From assembly GCA_025060325.1 (NCBI GenBank), contig JANXBW010000001.1, positions 295,131 through 359,130 of the forward strand: a stretch of 64,000 nucleotides of DNA. The letters run 5' to 3'. Made by a program: the position numbers and the translations under genes. The notes below the pieces were generated by a model. It did not search any database. It saw only the letters and a program-made list of their open reading frames with translations, and had not been told where the DNA came from. Each line of letters opens with the position of its first letter. Within the stretch, counting starts at the first letter, position 1. Source of the DNA: Thermoguttaceae bacterium (lineage in GTDB: Bacteria; Planctomycetota; Planctomycetia; Pirellulales; Thermoguttaceae). Shown in pieces: positions 47,783-57,732 of this stretch.

Positions 47783-50700
47783 TCAGAGAGTCACCGTCAC
47801 TTCAAGTTTACTGCCTGCCTTCATGGCAAGTCTCTCAGGGAAGCTAACAAGCACTCGCCTTTCTTGTTGACTAAAAGATGCCTCAACTTCGCGGCCATCA
47901 AGTTGTGCGACGAGCTTGCTGGCCCGAGCGTTTTCGGGAAGCTCCAGAGCCAGCGTGGATAAACTAAGCTGGCCCCATTTTGGCTCGATGGTCAGCCTTT
48001 GACGGCCGTTGGAACGCTCCTGCGCGAACGTGCCCCACCCCTCGGCGGCTGTGAAAGCAGCCCGGAATTTTTCCGGAGTTAGTCGCGGAGCAAACCCAAT
48101 ATGTCCCCGAGGCCCATGGTACTCATAACCGCACAAGGCAAGAAAGACTCCATAGCTAGCCAAAGCCCGGGCATAGTGGTCGCCACATTCCACTTCGTTC
48201 CATGGGTTGTGGCTAGCAGGCTGGTACCGCTCGTGTACAGCCCGGCAAATAGCCAGCGCCTCCAAAAGCATGCCCTCCCACACCATATGGCTTGCCACCT
48301 GGTATTCGGTACCGGTCCATACCTCGTCGCGGTAAAGGACGCTTTCCGGGCCGAGGTGTTTACTCTTGGGCCAGGTGCACATAAAAAGCCCCGCTTGACC
48401 AGGGCGAGCAAACCACCGCTGAGGCGGGTGGGCTTTATTCTGTGGCCCGATATCTGGTGCCCAGTTGTACACCCAAATTGCCTTCAGTGCCGACCGGACC
48501 ATCTCCGGCGGATAAATGTAACCCAGTCCGACCTGATGCGCCCAACTTTGACCGAAGACCTGGTCGGCTAAGCACCCGTCGGCATACTGGTGCCGGGGAT
48601 GTTGCTTTAGGTCAACCTTTTGGATGAAATACTCGCCGTTGAAAAGCTCACGGACGGTATATTCCCGGCCTCGTTCAAATAGTCTACGGCAACGACTGGC
48701 AAACTCCTCATCGCCCATTTCCTTGGCCATTTCTTCGCCGGCACGAAGGGCAGCCAAGTAGAGCGATCCCACCATGGTATTCGGGCCGAAGAAGTCGATA
48801 TCATACGTGTTATGTTGACGCCCTTCGAGGATCCCGTTTTCGTCACCATCCTCATTCATCAGGAATTGAAGCGCCTTTTTTATCCGCGGCCAATTTTGCC
48901 GGAGGAAGCCGTCATCTGGCGACATCTGATGTTCTCGATACGCTTTGAGGATCGAGCCGGCTTGACCGTCGCCGGCCCAATTTTGCCAATCTTCCCCGCG
49001 GAAACGGATCATGCCGGTTTCTTCCACAAAGCCAGCCTTTGGATCCAGATCCTGCATCTGGCGAACGGACCGTTCCAGTCGGGGAAAGAGCCGCGCCATC
49101 GCATGTGCATAATTCCACACGTGACTGCATGTTCCATGACAACAGCCAACGCCCTCATACGCCCAAAATCGGCCATTGGCCCACCATTGGCACGTGCCGG
49201 TCGCCAGGTTACACACGGGGGCAAACAATCGATCTAGCAACCAATAAGGCAGCGTGGCATCGTACCAGGTCGCATGCCACAGCCGGGTCTGTCCGGCTAG
49301 CCGGTCGTAGTTCGTCGACAAATATTGAGCGACAGCAATTGCGTCGGCGAAGCGGTTGGCATAGTAATTGCGGCGCAGTGCCCCACGCTCATACAAATTG
49401 GGGAAGCACCAGGCGATCGCAAAGCGTAACTTAGCCTCCTCGCCCGGGCGGAGGGTAACTTCCTTCCCAATCGCGGCCACAAGGGATTCCGGAAACCGCC
49501 GGCTTGCTTCTGTTGACGATTGCTCTAGCCGCTGGAGCCTTTCAAACAGGGTTTGCTCCATCGAGGGGGCTTTTGCCAGATCAAGGGCGAGGACGATCCC
49601 CTTGCTTGGCTCCTCCAAAAGCACGAGAGCCATCGTTCCGTAGTCACGCTGCTGCCCTAATGGGCCGGCCAATTCCGGCCGCGGCAAATCCCGGAGCTCG
49701 ATTTGATCAACATTGATATGGCCCCATGAGGTGGTTTCGTCATCGATAATTTCGATGCGGGCTTCCTTCCCTTCCAGTTCCGCCACATTCCAGTTGACCC
49801 ACTCCAGCCGCTCATTATTTTTCCCAGTGGCCGAGCGGACCACAGTTCCGTCAACTACTAGCTGGACGCAAGTCTTGCCGGGGTGATTGCCCCCGCCAAT
49901 CAGGAAGCTAATAAACCGGCGCTCGATCTTAAACGGCGGGGAAATCAGTCGCCCTTTGAGGCGGTCAGATCCACCAAGGTAGGTGTTGACAAGCCCTTTG
50001 CCCAAAAAGCCGGAAACTTGCTGCTGGTTAGGCAGCGTCCCCTTTGCCGGCCCGGTGCCGAAGGCCTCTCCCTCCACCACCCAGTTGCCGTAGTTCTCGC
50101 CCTCGAAATCAGCCAAAACGATAGGCGGCCGAATCGGCGGTTGAGGCAGCTCTTCGCAGCCCGCTGCAACAGCCACGAAATTTTCCCCCCGCACAAGCCT
50201 GTTGACGCGATTGAGGGCAAAATACTCGCCACTCTGGAAGGCCACCGCATTTTCAAGCCACCCGCAGAGTGTTACCTTAACTCCCTGGGCGGAACGATTG
50301 GTGAGCCGATATTCAAGCACCGTAAGCGGTAAGGCCGAATCCTCTTCGTTAAGAGGGATAAATGGCGAGAATGCTTCTAGCCGGACTTCCACCGGCACCT
50401 CCGGATCCCGATAAGTCACAAAAGCTAACGGGTACTCTCCCTGGAACGTGATATCACGAAAGCCGCCCCGCGCAAGCGGCCGAACCGCCGTGCGGCCTCC
50501 GGTTTCGATCCGCAAGGCAAAACCCTGAGCAACATCAACAAGATTGCCGGGGGGCGCTTGATAATTGGTAGCACCGTAACCCGAGAATCGGTACAGGTTG
50601 AAAATATCCCAGTAGCCAAGCCGTCCATCGCCCAGTAAATAAAGTTGGCCGGCACAAATCCCGCCAATAGGCATGGCGATGTTGTCTAAGTCTTTGCCGC

Positions 50701-50971
50701 TATAAACAGTCGGCCCACCTTTTGCGAAGAGCTGTTCCACCCACTCCGGTCGCAGCTTTTTATCAACAGGAACATAATGATCAGCAAAGTCCGCTGGTTC
50801 AAATGGCCCAGCGACAGCCCCTTGAGCCCCCAAAAGATATGCCGAGGCAATTGCTGTGGACTCAAGAAAAGTCCGCCGGCACATCCCTTCGCAACATGCT
50901 TGGCCGTGTGCTGCGGCGATTGGCCGCTGCTTGATACGCCCGCCGTTTAATTCCGTTTGGCCTTTTGTCAT
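47783..50971 (-). CDS. GH116-type glycosidase (GBA2-like, DUF608) with an inserted sugar-binding-like domain; Tat-type signal
   Basis: 1062 residues from the ATG at 50969-50971, with GGAGGG six bases upstream; an alternative in-frame ATG at 51001 has a duplicated ribosome-binding site. The N-terminal part carries a twin-arginine-like signal (CRRTFLESTAIASAYLLGAQ). Then a GBA2-type beta domain (AMPIGGICAGQLYLLGDGRL) is interrupted at ~285-428 by a beta domain (DFEGENYGNWVVEGEAFGTG, FLIGGGNHPGKTCVQLVVDG, GHINVDQIEL) of the kind I know from GH32-type levanases/fructan enzymes. The C-terminal (alpha/alpha)6 catalytic domain follows: GCCHGTCSHVWNYAHAMARL, NTYDIDFFGPNT, NEVECGDHYARALASYG. GH116 enzymes cleave beta-glucosides or xylosides; the substrate is unknown here. 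Confidence 0.88.
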   Translation of the reverse strand: MTKGQTELNGGRIKQRPIAAAHGQACCEGMCRRTFLESTAIASAYLLGAQGAVAGPFEPADFADHYVPVDKKLRPEWVEQLFAKGGPTVYSGKDLDNIAMPIGGICAGQLYLLGDGRLGYWDIFNLYRFSGYGATNYQAPPGNLVDVAQGFALRIETGGRTAVRPLARGGFRDITFQGEYPLAFVTYRDPEVPVEVRLEAFSPFIPLNEEDSALPLTVLEYRLTNRSAQGVKVTLCGWLENAVAFQSGEYFALNRVNRLVRGENFVAVAAGCEELPQPPIRPPIVLADFEGENYGNWVVEGEAFGTGPAKGTLPNQQQVSGFLGKGLVNTYLGGSDRLKGRLISPPFKIERRFISFLIGGGNHPGKTCVQLVVDGTVVRSATGKNNERLEWVNWNVAELEGKEARIEIIDDETTSWGHINVDQIELRDLPRPELAGPLGQQRDYGTMALVLLEEPSKGIVLALDLAKAPSMEQTLFERLQRLEQSSTEASRRFPESLVAAIGKEVTLRPGEEAKLRFAIAWCFPNLYERGALRRNYYANRFADAIAVAQYLSTNYDRLAGQTRLWHATWYDATLPYWLLDRLFAPVCNLATGTCQWWANGRFWAYEGVGCCHGTCSHVWNYAHAMARLFPRLERSVRQMQDLDPKAGFVEETGMIRFRGEDWQNWAGDGQAGSILKAYREHQMSPDDGFLRQNWPRIKKALQFLMNEDGDENGILEGRQHNTYDIDFFGPNTMVGSLYLAALRAGEEMAKEMGDEEFASRCRRLFERGREYTVRELFNGEYFIQKVDLKQHPRHQYADGCLADQVFGQSWAHQVGLGYIYPPEMVRSALKAIWVYNWAPDIGPQNKAHPPQRWFARPGQAGLFMCTWPKSKHLGPESVLYRDEVWTGTEYQVASHMVWEGMLLEALAICRAVHERYQPASHNPWNEVECGDHYARALASYGVFLALCGYEYHGPRGHIGFAPRLTPEKFRAAFTAAEGWGTFAQERSNGRQRLTIEPKWGQLSLSTLALELPENARASKLVAQLDGREVEASFSQQERRVLVSFPERLAMKAGSKLEVTVTL

Positions 50972-51020
50972 CTCTTTGCCCTCCACTTTGCGGCTTATCA
51001 TCTCTTTGCCCTGCACTTTG
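50968..51020 (-). repeat. Duplicated ribosome-binding-site/start segment
   Basis: Two 23-base copies (50968-50990 and 50998-51020) differ at one position and are 30 bases apart, so both ATGs are in the same frame. Each contains a Shine-Dalgarno-like GNAGGGCAAAGAG followed by ATG. The inner copy (start 50971) has the better site (GGAGGG). Confidence 0.85.
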
Positions 51021-51680
51021 CCACCCGATCACTAATAAAAACAGAGTCCGGTTTTCCTTAAGCCGCGTCACTGGGCACTCCATCGCTGCCGTATATGGCG
51101 CGAAGGCCCGGGGAAAGAATTTCTTACAGCGCTCACCCGGCCGCTCCTGCAGCTGCCGCGGCTAGGCCCCTCCGCCAGGTAAACGAATGGGAGTTAGCGT
51201 GGGCCATTCTAGCCCGGCGATGAGGCTGCCTCAACACAACCGGTAAAGCTGTAGGCAAGCTACCCCGGGAGGGAGGGGTTACGTTACACCTTAAAAGGAA
51301 AGTTGCGGCAAAAGTGAGGAAGCAAAAAGTCGGAGAACGCACAAGACATGGGACTAGGCCGAGCTTAACTGGCGGGCCCGTCGAAGCGACCAAATATGCT
51401 CGCACAGCGCTCCAACAAGGAAATTTGGAGGGATAACAGTGGACAAACTGTCAAGGCACCTTTCGCCCGCACGCTTGAAGCAACTCGCAGGCGGTTCCTT
51501 CCGGTCACATCGTCTTATCCATAACTGCCAGCAAGCAACCGCCGTCGTCAAACCGCCGAACTTCACACCAACGAAGACCGGTTTTCCCAAAGCCAGTGCG
51601 AAACCTGCCGTAGCTTCTCCGCCGAACGGATAGGCCAAAAACGGCCACCCCCTTGCTTACTGATCAGTGTGCTCGTGCAC
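50972..51680. other. Spacer between the GH116 gene and dnaE
   Basis: About 700 bases between two minus-strand genes. Apart from the duplicated start segment at its left edge, only short overlapping frames without motifs are present. Confidence 0.45.
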
Positions 51681-54600
51681 TTATTCGGTCGCCGGGGTTT
51701 GTCGACTCTGGACCGCAGGGGAAGATTGGTGATTTCGTCCAGACGATCTCTGTTTTGCCCCTAATCTGCGGAATGGCGAAGTGAAGATCATTTTTACGTT
51801 ATCCGGGCCGAGAAGTTCCTGGAGCTCCTCGAGCAAATGCGCGTCAAACTCCACCCCGATTGAATCGGATGTCATCGGGACGATAATCCCGTCCTTCAAC
51901 TCAACCAGAACCGTCAGTGGCTGTCTACCAGGATACCGCCGGACAATTTCGGCAGCTTGGGCCATGATGTCTTCGGAATGCACGCCCTCGCGAAAACGAA
52001 GCTGAAGACCTGCGAACGCTCTCGCCCGGGTCTCTGCCAAGGGCACAATATCCCCGACGATCAGATGGGCAGCATCTACATCTCCGCGGCGATCGATTGT
52101 CCCTGCCACAAGGAGCTTCCCCTCAGAACGGAGATCCACGCCCACCTGTACAAGCGTATCAGGCCAGACGATGCAGCGGATCGAACCCACCCGATCTTCC
52201 AGGTCGAAGGTGGCATAACGGTTGGGAGCATCTTCCCGCTGCGTTCTTGTCCGGCCGTATTTCAAATTTGCCACGATGCCTGCTACCACCACCTGGGCTC
52301 GATCCGGCTGCCGGCCGGCCTGCACAGTGTCGTGGCTGGCGTAAAGTTTGATGACGTCCTCAAAAGGTGCAAGCGGATGGCCGGAGACATAAAAGCCTAA
52401 GACCTCCTTTTCAAAAGCCGCCTTTTGTTGACTGGACCAATCGGGGACCGGGGGAAATTCCGGCGGGGCATGGCCGGTCAAGCTTCCCAGCCCGAGGCTG
52501 CCTCCGAAAAGGGCAAGCTGCCCGGCTCGGCGATCTTCGGCCGCCGCTACTCCCGCTTGGATCGCCCGATCAAGAACTTCGAAGCACTGGGCACGCGTTG
52601 CCCCCAAGCTATCAAAGGCACCTGCCTTGATGAGCGCCTCGATTGTGCTTCGGGGTACATCGCTCGGGTCAAGACGTTGACAAAAGTCGAAGAGACTGCG
52701 GTAGGGACCGCTTCGCTGCCGTTCGGCAACGATTGCCGCCGCTGCCGACTCCCCACATCCTTTGATCGCAGAAAGACCAAAGGCGATTTTCCCCTCGACC
52801 ACCGCAAACTCCACAAAGCACTTGTTGACATCTGGCCAGATAATCTCGATTCCCATTCGGCGGCAATCTTCCAGGTGTTCGACTAAAAGATCCTTATGTG
52901 TGAAGTTCCGCATCGGAATATCGCACGACAGGAGAGCCGCCATGAACTGCAAGGGATAATGGGTTTTCAAGTAGGCCGTGATGTAGCTAATGAGCGCATA
53001 GGCGGTCGCATGACTCTTGTTGAATCCGTAACCGGCGAACTTCTCGATGAGGTTGAAGATCCCCTCGGCTTCCGCCTTCTTCAACCCCTGGGCTTTCGCC
53101 CCTTCGATAAACTGTTCCCGATACCGAGCGATAACGGGAAGCTTCTTCTTGCTTATTGCCTTAATGCATGTGTACGCATCCGCCAGGGGGATGCCGCCTA
53201 ACCGATTGAGAATTCGCATGACCTGCTCTTGATAAACCATCACCCCATGCGTTTCCCCGAGAATTTCCTCCAAAACAGGGTGACGGTACTCCGGCTTTTT
53301 TCGGCCATGCTTTACGTCGATATAGTCATCGACCATTCCGCCTTTAAGCGGCCCTGGCCGATAAAGAGCATTGGTCGCCACAATGTCGCGGAAATGGTCC
53401 GGCTTCATCCGCTGGAGGAGCTCGCGGATACCAGCCTTCTCCAGTTGGAAGACTCCCTTGGTCTCGCCCCGTCGCAGGGTGCCAAATGTCGCCGGATCAT
53501 CAAGCGGCAGGCGATAGGGGTCGATAGTGTGGCCGGTTGTCTCTCTGATCAGCTCGACGACCTTGGACAGTAGTGTCAAGTTTCGTAGGCCAAGGAGGTC
53601 CATTTTGAGCAAACCAATGGCCTCCACATCCCCCATGGCCCATTGGGTCACGACTTCGTCCTTGCCCTGGACTCGCTGAAGGGGGAGATACTCCGTCAGA
53701 GGCCGATCCGCAATCACCACCCCCGCGGCGTGGGTGCTGGCATTCCGCGCAAGACCTTCCACCTGTCGAGCTAAGTCGACAAGTTCCCGCACTGTAGGAT
53801 CATGCTCGTACTGACGTTTCAGCTCTTCACTTTCCTCGAGGGCCTGGCCGATGGTCATGCCCGGGCGATTAGGGACAAGAGCCACAATGCTGTTGACACG
53901 AGGGAGGGGCAAGCCCAGGGCCCTGCCTACATCGCGGATGGCCGCCCGCGCCGCCAAGGTCCCAAATGTGCCGATTTGGGCGACGTTGTCTTCCCCGTAC
54001 TTTCGCTTGACATAGTCAATGACTTCCCCCCGCCGCTGTTGGCAAAAGTCGATGTCAATATCCGGAGCCTCGCGGCGGTTTTCGTCGAGGAAGCGCTCAA
54101 AAAGCAGATCATGCTCGATGGGACAAACCGGACTGAGGTGCAAGGCATAAGCCACCAACGCACCCACACCTGACCCACGAGCGTTGCACATTATGCCATT
54201 TTGTCGGGCAAATCGGACAAAGTCCCACACCACGAGGAAGTAATTGGCAAAGCCCAGCTTGTTGATTACGCGAAGCTCGTGCTCCAATCGCTCCATTACT
54301 TCCGGAGCCAACTGGCCATCCTTCCACCGCTTTGGATTATTCGCATATCGCTCCTTAAGGCCCGCCAGACAAAGCTCGCGGAGATACTCTTCCGAGCTCT
54401 TACCGTCAGGCGGAGTAAACACCGGAAAATGTCGTGCCCCCAGGTCAATGTCTAGATCGACCCAATCGGCAATTTGCAGTGTGCGGCGGAGCGCATCTTC
54501 CAAACCGGAAAAGGCGCTATACATCTCAGCGGGGGAGCGGAGATAGAAGAGATCGCTTCCCATTCGCATCCGGTCTTCGTCGGTCCGGACCTTGCCTGTG

Positions 54601-55286
54601 TTGACACAAAGCAAGATGTCCTGGACGGCAGCGTCTTCCGGGCGGACATAGTGCACATCACTTGTAGCTACCAAGGGGATGCCGGTCCTACGTGATAGCT
54701 CCCGGGCCTTCTCGAGGATTTGCCGCTGAACCTCCAGGCCGTTGTCTTGAACTTCAATGAAATATCGGTCCCCAAATACCTGGCGAAACCAATCGGCCGT
54801 GGCGCACGCCTGCCGAAGGTCGTCGTCCCCATCCAACAAACGCCGGCTTAGTTCGCTGGACGCACAACCGCTGAGACAAACGAGGCCTTCTTGGTACCGG
54901 GCAAGAAGCTCCTTATCGATCCGGGGCCGATAGTAGTAGCCCTCCAAAAACGCCAATGAAGCCAATTTGATCAAGTTCTTGAAACCCTCCCGGTTAATCG
55001 CCAGAAGGGTCAAATGGTCAGCGGCATCCTTAGCGCTAGCTGCGTCTTTGACAAATCGGCTTTCCGGTGCGACATAAGCTTCGTAGCCGATGATAGGTTT
55101 GATGCCTGCCGCCTTTGCCTTGCGATAAAACTGAAGGGCCCCGTACAAGTTCCCATGATCGGTGAGGGCCAACGCCTTCATTCCCAAAGCCGCCGTTCGC
55201 TCGACAAGCTCGTCCAGCCGGCTTGCCCCGTCAAGCAAGCTAAAATGGCTATGACAGTGAAGATGGACAAACTGGGGTAGGTTCAT
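51681..55286 (-). CDS. dnaE: DNA polymerase III alpha subunit with intact PHP domain
   Basis: 1201 residues. The N-terminal PHP domain keeps its metal ligands: HLHCHSHFSLLDG (H8, H10), LTDHG (D43, H44), GYEAYV (E69), H91, C141 and SDVHY (D210, H212), so phosphoesterase or proofreading activity is possible, unlike E. coli DnaE. The catalytic Asp pair lies in PDIDIDF (408-414); the palm/fingers motif ARGSGVGALVAYAL is just before it. FAGYGFNKSHATAYALISYI (helix-hairpin-helix region), then an OB-fold (VVVAGIVANLKYGRTRTQRE) and a beta-clamp-binding-like C-terminus. The last ~35 residues are low-complexity. GAGG precedes the ATG. Confidence 0.96.
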   Translation of the reverse strand: MNLPQFVHLHCHSHFSLLDGASRLDELVERTAALGMKALALTDHGNLYGALQFYRKAKAAGIKPIIGYEAYVAPESRFVKDAASAKDAADHLTLLAINREGFKNLIKLASLAFLEGYYYRPRIDKELLARYQEGLVCLSGCASSELSRRLLDGDDDLRQACATADWFRQVFGDRYFIEVQDNGLEVQRQILEKARELSRRTGIPLVATSDVHYVRPEDAAVQDILLCVNTGKVRTDEDRMRMGSDLFYLRSPAEMYSAFSGLEDALRRTLQIADWVDLDIDLGARHFPVFTPPDGKSSEEYLRELCLAGLKERYANNPKRWKDGQLAPEVMERLEHELRVINKLGFANYFLVVWDFVRFARQNGIMCNARGSGVGALVAYALHLSPVCPIEHDLLFERFLDENRREAPDIDIDFCQQRRGEVIDYVKRKYGEDNVAQIGTFGTLAARAAIRDVGRALGLPLPRVNSIVALVPNRPGMTIGQALEESEELKRQYEHDPTVRELVDLARQVEGLARNASTHAAGVVIADRPLTEYLPLQRVQGKDEVVTQWAMGDVEAIGLLKMDLLGLRNLTLLSKVVELIRETTGHTIDPYRLPLDDPATFGTLRRGETKGVFQLEKAGIRELLQRMKPDHFRDIVATNALYRPGPLKGGMVDDYIDVKHGRKKPEYRHPVLEEILGETHGVMVYQEQVMRILNRLGGIPLADAYTCIKAISKKKLPVIARYREQFIEGAKAQGLKKAEAEGIFNLIEKFAGYGFNKSHATAYALISYITAYLKTHYPLQFMAALLSCDIPMRNFTHKDLLVEHLEDCRRMGIEIIWPDVNKCFVEFAVVEGKIAFGLSAIKGCGESAAAAIVAERQRSGPYRSLFDFCQRLDPSDVPRSTIEALIKAGAFDSLGATRAQCFEVLDRAIQAGVAAAEDRRAGQLALFGGSLGLGSLTGHAPPEFPPVPDWSSQQKAAFEKEVLGFYVSGHPLAPFEDVIKLYASHDTVQAGRQPDRAQVVVAGIVANLKYGRTRTQREDAPNRYATFDLEDRVGSIRCIVWPDTLVQVGVDLRSEGKLLVAGTIDRRGDVDAAHLIVGDIVPLAETRARAFAGLQLRFREGVHSEDIMAQAAEIVRRYPGRQPLTVLVELKDGIIVPMTSDSIGVEFDAHLLEELQELLGPDNVKMIFTSPFRRLGAKQRSSGRNHQSSPAVQSRQTPATE

Positions 55287-56142
55287 CCCTCTAACCTCTT
55301 GTCAGGCCGTCAAGCTCTTCTCGCCTTTTCAGGCCGTCAAGACATTCTCGCCGCGGTGTCCTCGGCTATTTGGCAACTCACCGGAGAATCTCTCAGATGG
55401 CGATAGTCCACCCCAAGGATTCGGAGCTAGCTAAATGATCGGGCCGAGTGGCGAAGCCCCCTAAAAACTTGGAAACATGAATGTTGCAAGGTTTCGCAAG
55501 CTGAATGATTTGAAGCATCTTTGGCCGGCCAACCGTGAGAGCCGAGCTCAGCCGAGCTGGAAGTGTCGGCCTGCGGCGCAAAATTTCCGACAAGCAAACC
55601 CGCGGCCCGCCGGCATAAGCGGAAACGGCTTTCGTCACCCCGGCACCATAGGCCTGCCGATGTATCCTATCAGTGCTTGCGCAAGCGAACAACGACGCGT
55701 CACAATGGCCCCAGCAAGCAGGTCTCCTTGCCCTCGAGCGTGTTGCGGAGGTGCCTTGCCGGATCAACCGGGCCATTTCCCCATGGCGCGCACGAACCGG
55801 GCTAGTAGGCTTCTAACGGGGCAATTGGGGAGAAGTGCTCCGAATTATTCTCAATGGAAAAAAGGCACGCTTTTTGACAAGCTTGGCAAGCTTTGGGCTC
55901 GCGAGAACCTTGGCCGCAAGCTTAAAAGCTTCCGGAAGTCTCGCTCCCGTGGCCGGGAAAACCAAAGTGGGCACCCCCTGGGATTTTAGCTGGACAACGG
56001 GGCGGGCTTAGGGCATCTAGTTCTGAAGCGGGTGACTGCATCCTAACTCATTTAAATATTGGCGGGCACCTGTGCCCGGAGTGAACGCGGATTGCGATAG
56101 CTACCAGCTTCCACCTCTTTCTGGCAAGCCGAGCAAGTGAGG
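55287..56142. other. Gene-poor stretch upstream of dnaE with a tandem repeat
   Basis: About 850 bases. A 170-codon plus-strand frame (55477-55989) has no family resemblance and I do not call it. The tandem repeat at 55302-55352 lies just upstream of the dnaE start. Confidence 0.45.
55302..55352. repeat. Imperfect 24-base tandem repeat upstream of dnaE
   Basis: TCAGGCCGTCAAG followed by a similar CTTCTCGCC/ATTCTCGCC end occurs at 55302-55325 and 55329-55352 (27-base period). It begins 16 bases upstream of the dnaE start codon, where a leader or operator would lie. Confidence 0.7.
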
Positions 56143-56433
56143 ATGACAGAACACTCCGATCTTGAATCTACCAGCGGAAGAGATCAACACCAGTTTGAAG
56201 CGATAAGCCTGCCGCCGGCTAGTGGGCTTGAATCCCCGGAGCATCCCTCCAGACGAAGGCAGACCGGCAGACCTTTCGTCGGCATCATCTTTCGTTGTTG
56301 TGGGATCTATTCGCGGATTTACCGCAACAGAGAGGGCTCCGCCTATGAGGGGCACTGCCCGCGGTGCGGCAAGTTGGTACGGATCCAAATCGCCCCGGAT
56401 GGCGTTGACGCTCGCTTCTTTGAGGCCTATTGA
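56143..56433 (+). CDS. Small zinc-binding-like protein (planctomycete-type)
   Basis: 96 residues from the ATG at 56143 (an in-frame GTG lies six bases upstream). The N-terminal half is variable and polar; the C-terminal half is the conserved-looking part: RPFVGIIFRCCGIYSRIYRN then GHCPRCGKLVRIQIAPDG and ARFFEAY. The CC and CPRC pairs suggest one zinc site. I recall this C-terminal pattern as a recurring planctomycete small protein of unknown function. It is flanked by dnaE and the SDR gene, both minus strand, and so is its own transcription unit. Confidence 0.82.
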   Translation: MTEHSDLESTSGRDQHQFEAISLPPASGLESPEHPSRRRQTGRPFVGIIFRCCGIYSRIYRNREGSAYEGHCPRCGKLVRIQIAPDGVDARFFEAY

Positions 56434-56676
56434 TGCCCTTTTTCCAAACCCGGTACCGGGCAGCTTCACTTAAGAGCGCCAAACCGATCCGCACGCCTTG
56501 TTTGACAGCACCGCTGCAAATTCTTCAGCCGGCAAAGCTTGTCCAAAGAAACACGATCCCCGAAGTATGCGCACCTCCAAGCGGTCCCTCTGGGCCACAG
56601 TCGGCACGGAAATATCCGGGCAAGCCACCTGCAAGCAACCTTTCCAGACTTTCGCACCCGTTCCCGGCGGACTTCG

Positions 56677-57453
56677 TCAACCCTTGCGGGTAAAGGGGGC
56701 AACCGTGCGGCCACCGTCCACAGGGAGGCACACACCAGTGATGTATTCATGTTCAGCAAGGAAAATGGCGGCCTCGGCAACATGCTCCGGGCTACCTTCG
56801 CGGCGCAAAAGCGTGCCGGCAATGGCTTCGGCACGCTCCGTCTGGTCCAAGTCCGGCGGCAACATCACCGGGCCGGGCAAGATGCTGTTGACGCGTACGC
56901 GGGGGTTGCGGGCAGCCAACTCTACCGCAAAGGTCCGCGTGATCGTCGGGATTGCCCCTTTAGAAGCAAAATAGGCGGCATAGTGTTGATAAGGTCGTTC
57001 GATTGCCCAATCGCCAATGGTGATGATCGCGCCCCCTTCCGGCTGGCGAACCATAACTCGCCCCACATGGAGGCAGCACAAAAACGTACCAACAAGGTTG
57101 ACTGCCAGATGACGCAACAGATCATCGGCGGCAAGTTCCTCAAGCGGCTTCGGCTCCCAAATGGCTGCAGAGGTGACCAGCACATCGATCCGGCCGAAAT
57201 GGTCCTGAACTTCCCGGACCATTCGGACCACGTCGGCTTCCACGGATACATCGGCCTGAATGGCCACGGCTTGGCAGCCGGCCGCCTGAAGTTCATCCAC
57301 AGTTTCGCGAGCCTCTGTCACTGAACCTCGGTAGTGAATTGCGACGGCATAACCGCGATGGGCAAAGGCTCTTGCCACTACGTTGCCCACCCGGCGACGC
57401 CCCGCCCCAGTGACAAGTGCTACTCGCCGAGCTGCCGAAAACCCCTCGCCCAT
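56677..57453 (-). CDS. Short-chain dehydrogenase with a pteridine-reductase-type active site
   Basis: 258 residues. Rossmann start ALVTGAGRRRVGNVVARAFA matches the TGxxxR-x-G loop of PTR1/FolM enzymes rather than TGxxxGxG. The catalytic Ser of ordinary SDRs is replaced: IITIGDWAIERPYQHYAAYF followed by ASK gives Asp148, Tyr161, Lys165, with the same +13/+17 spacing as D181/Y194/K198 of Leishmania PTR1 and as E. coli FolM. This suggests a dihydropteridine or dihydrofolate reductase; a different substrate cannot be excluded. AAGGGC precedes the ATG. No folate genes are next to it. Confidence 0.88.
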   Translation of the reverse strand: MGEGFSAARRVALVTGAGRRRVGNVVARAFAHRGYAVAIHYRGSVTEARETVDELQAAGCQAVAIQADVSVEADVVRMVREVQDHFGRIDVLVTSAAIWEPKPLEELAADDLLRHLAVNLVGTFLCCLHVGRVMVRQPEGGAIITIGDWAIERPYQHYAAYFASKGAIPTITRTFAVELAARNPRVRVNSILPGPVMLPPDLDQTERAEAIAGTLLRREGSPEHVAEAAIFLAEHEYITGVCLPVDGGRTVAPFTRKG

Positions 57454-57732
57454 GTGCCCTTGTCCTCGTACCGGAAAAGATGTCAGCGCGAGCCGAAGAA
57501 AATCTTCCCGAAAACCCTCTGCGAAGATTTTCCTGCCCAGACACGAGGGGTGAAAGAGGGACTAGCGCGCTTTGTAATCAAATAGCGAGGGAGCGTTTGC
57601 GCAAGCCACTTACAAAACCGGGAAGGCAGGTTCAACCCTAGCAAGCACAAACTTCCGAAGAGGATGCACTCCCCTGGCAGCCCGTAGCCGCCGAGCTACC
57701 GGGGCTTTCCGAGGTCTCCCAAAAGCCGGGGG

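Noticed and set aside
55477..55989. 170-codon plus-strand frame upstream of dnaE
   Set aside because: Composition atypical (Arg/Pro/Ser/Cys), no domain or ribosome-binding site.
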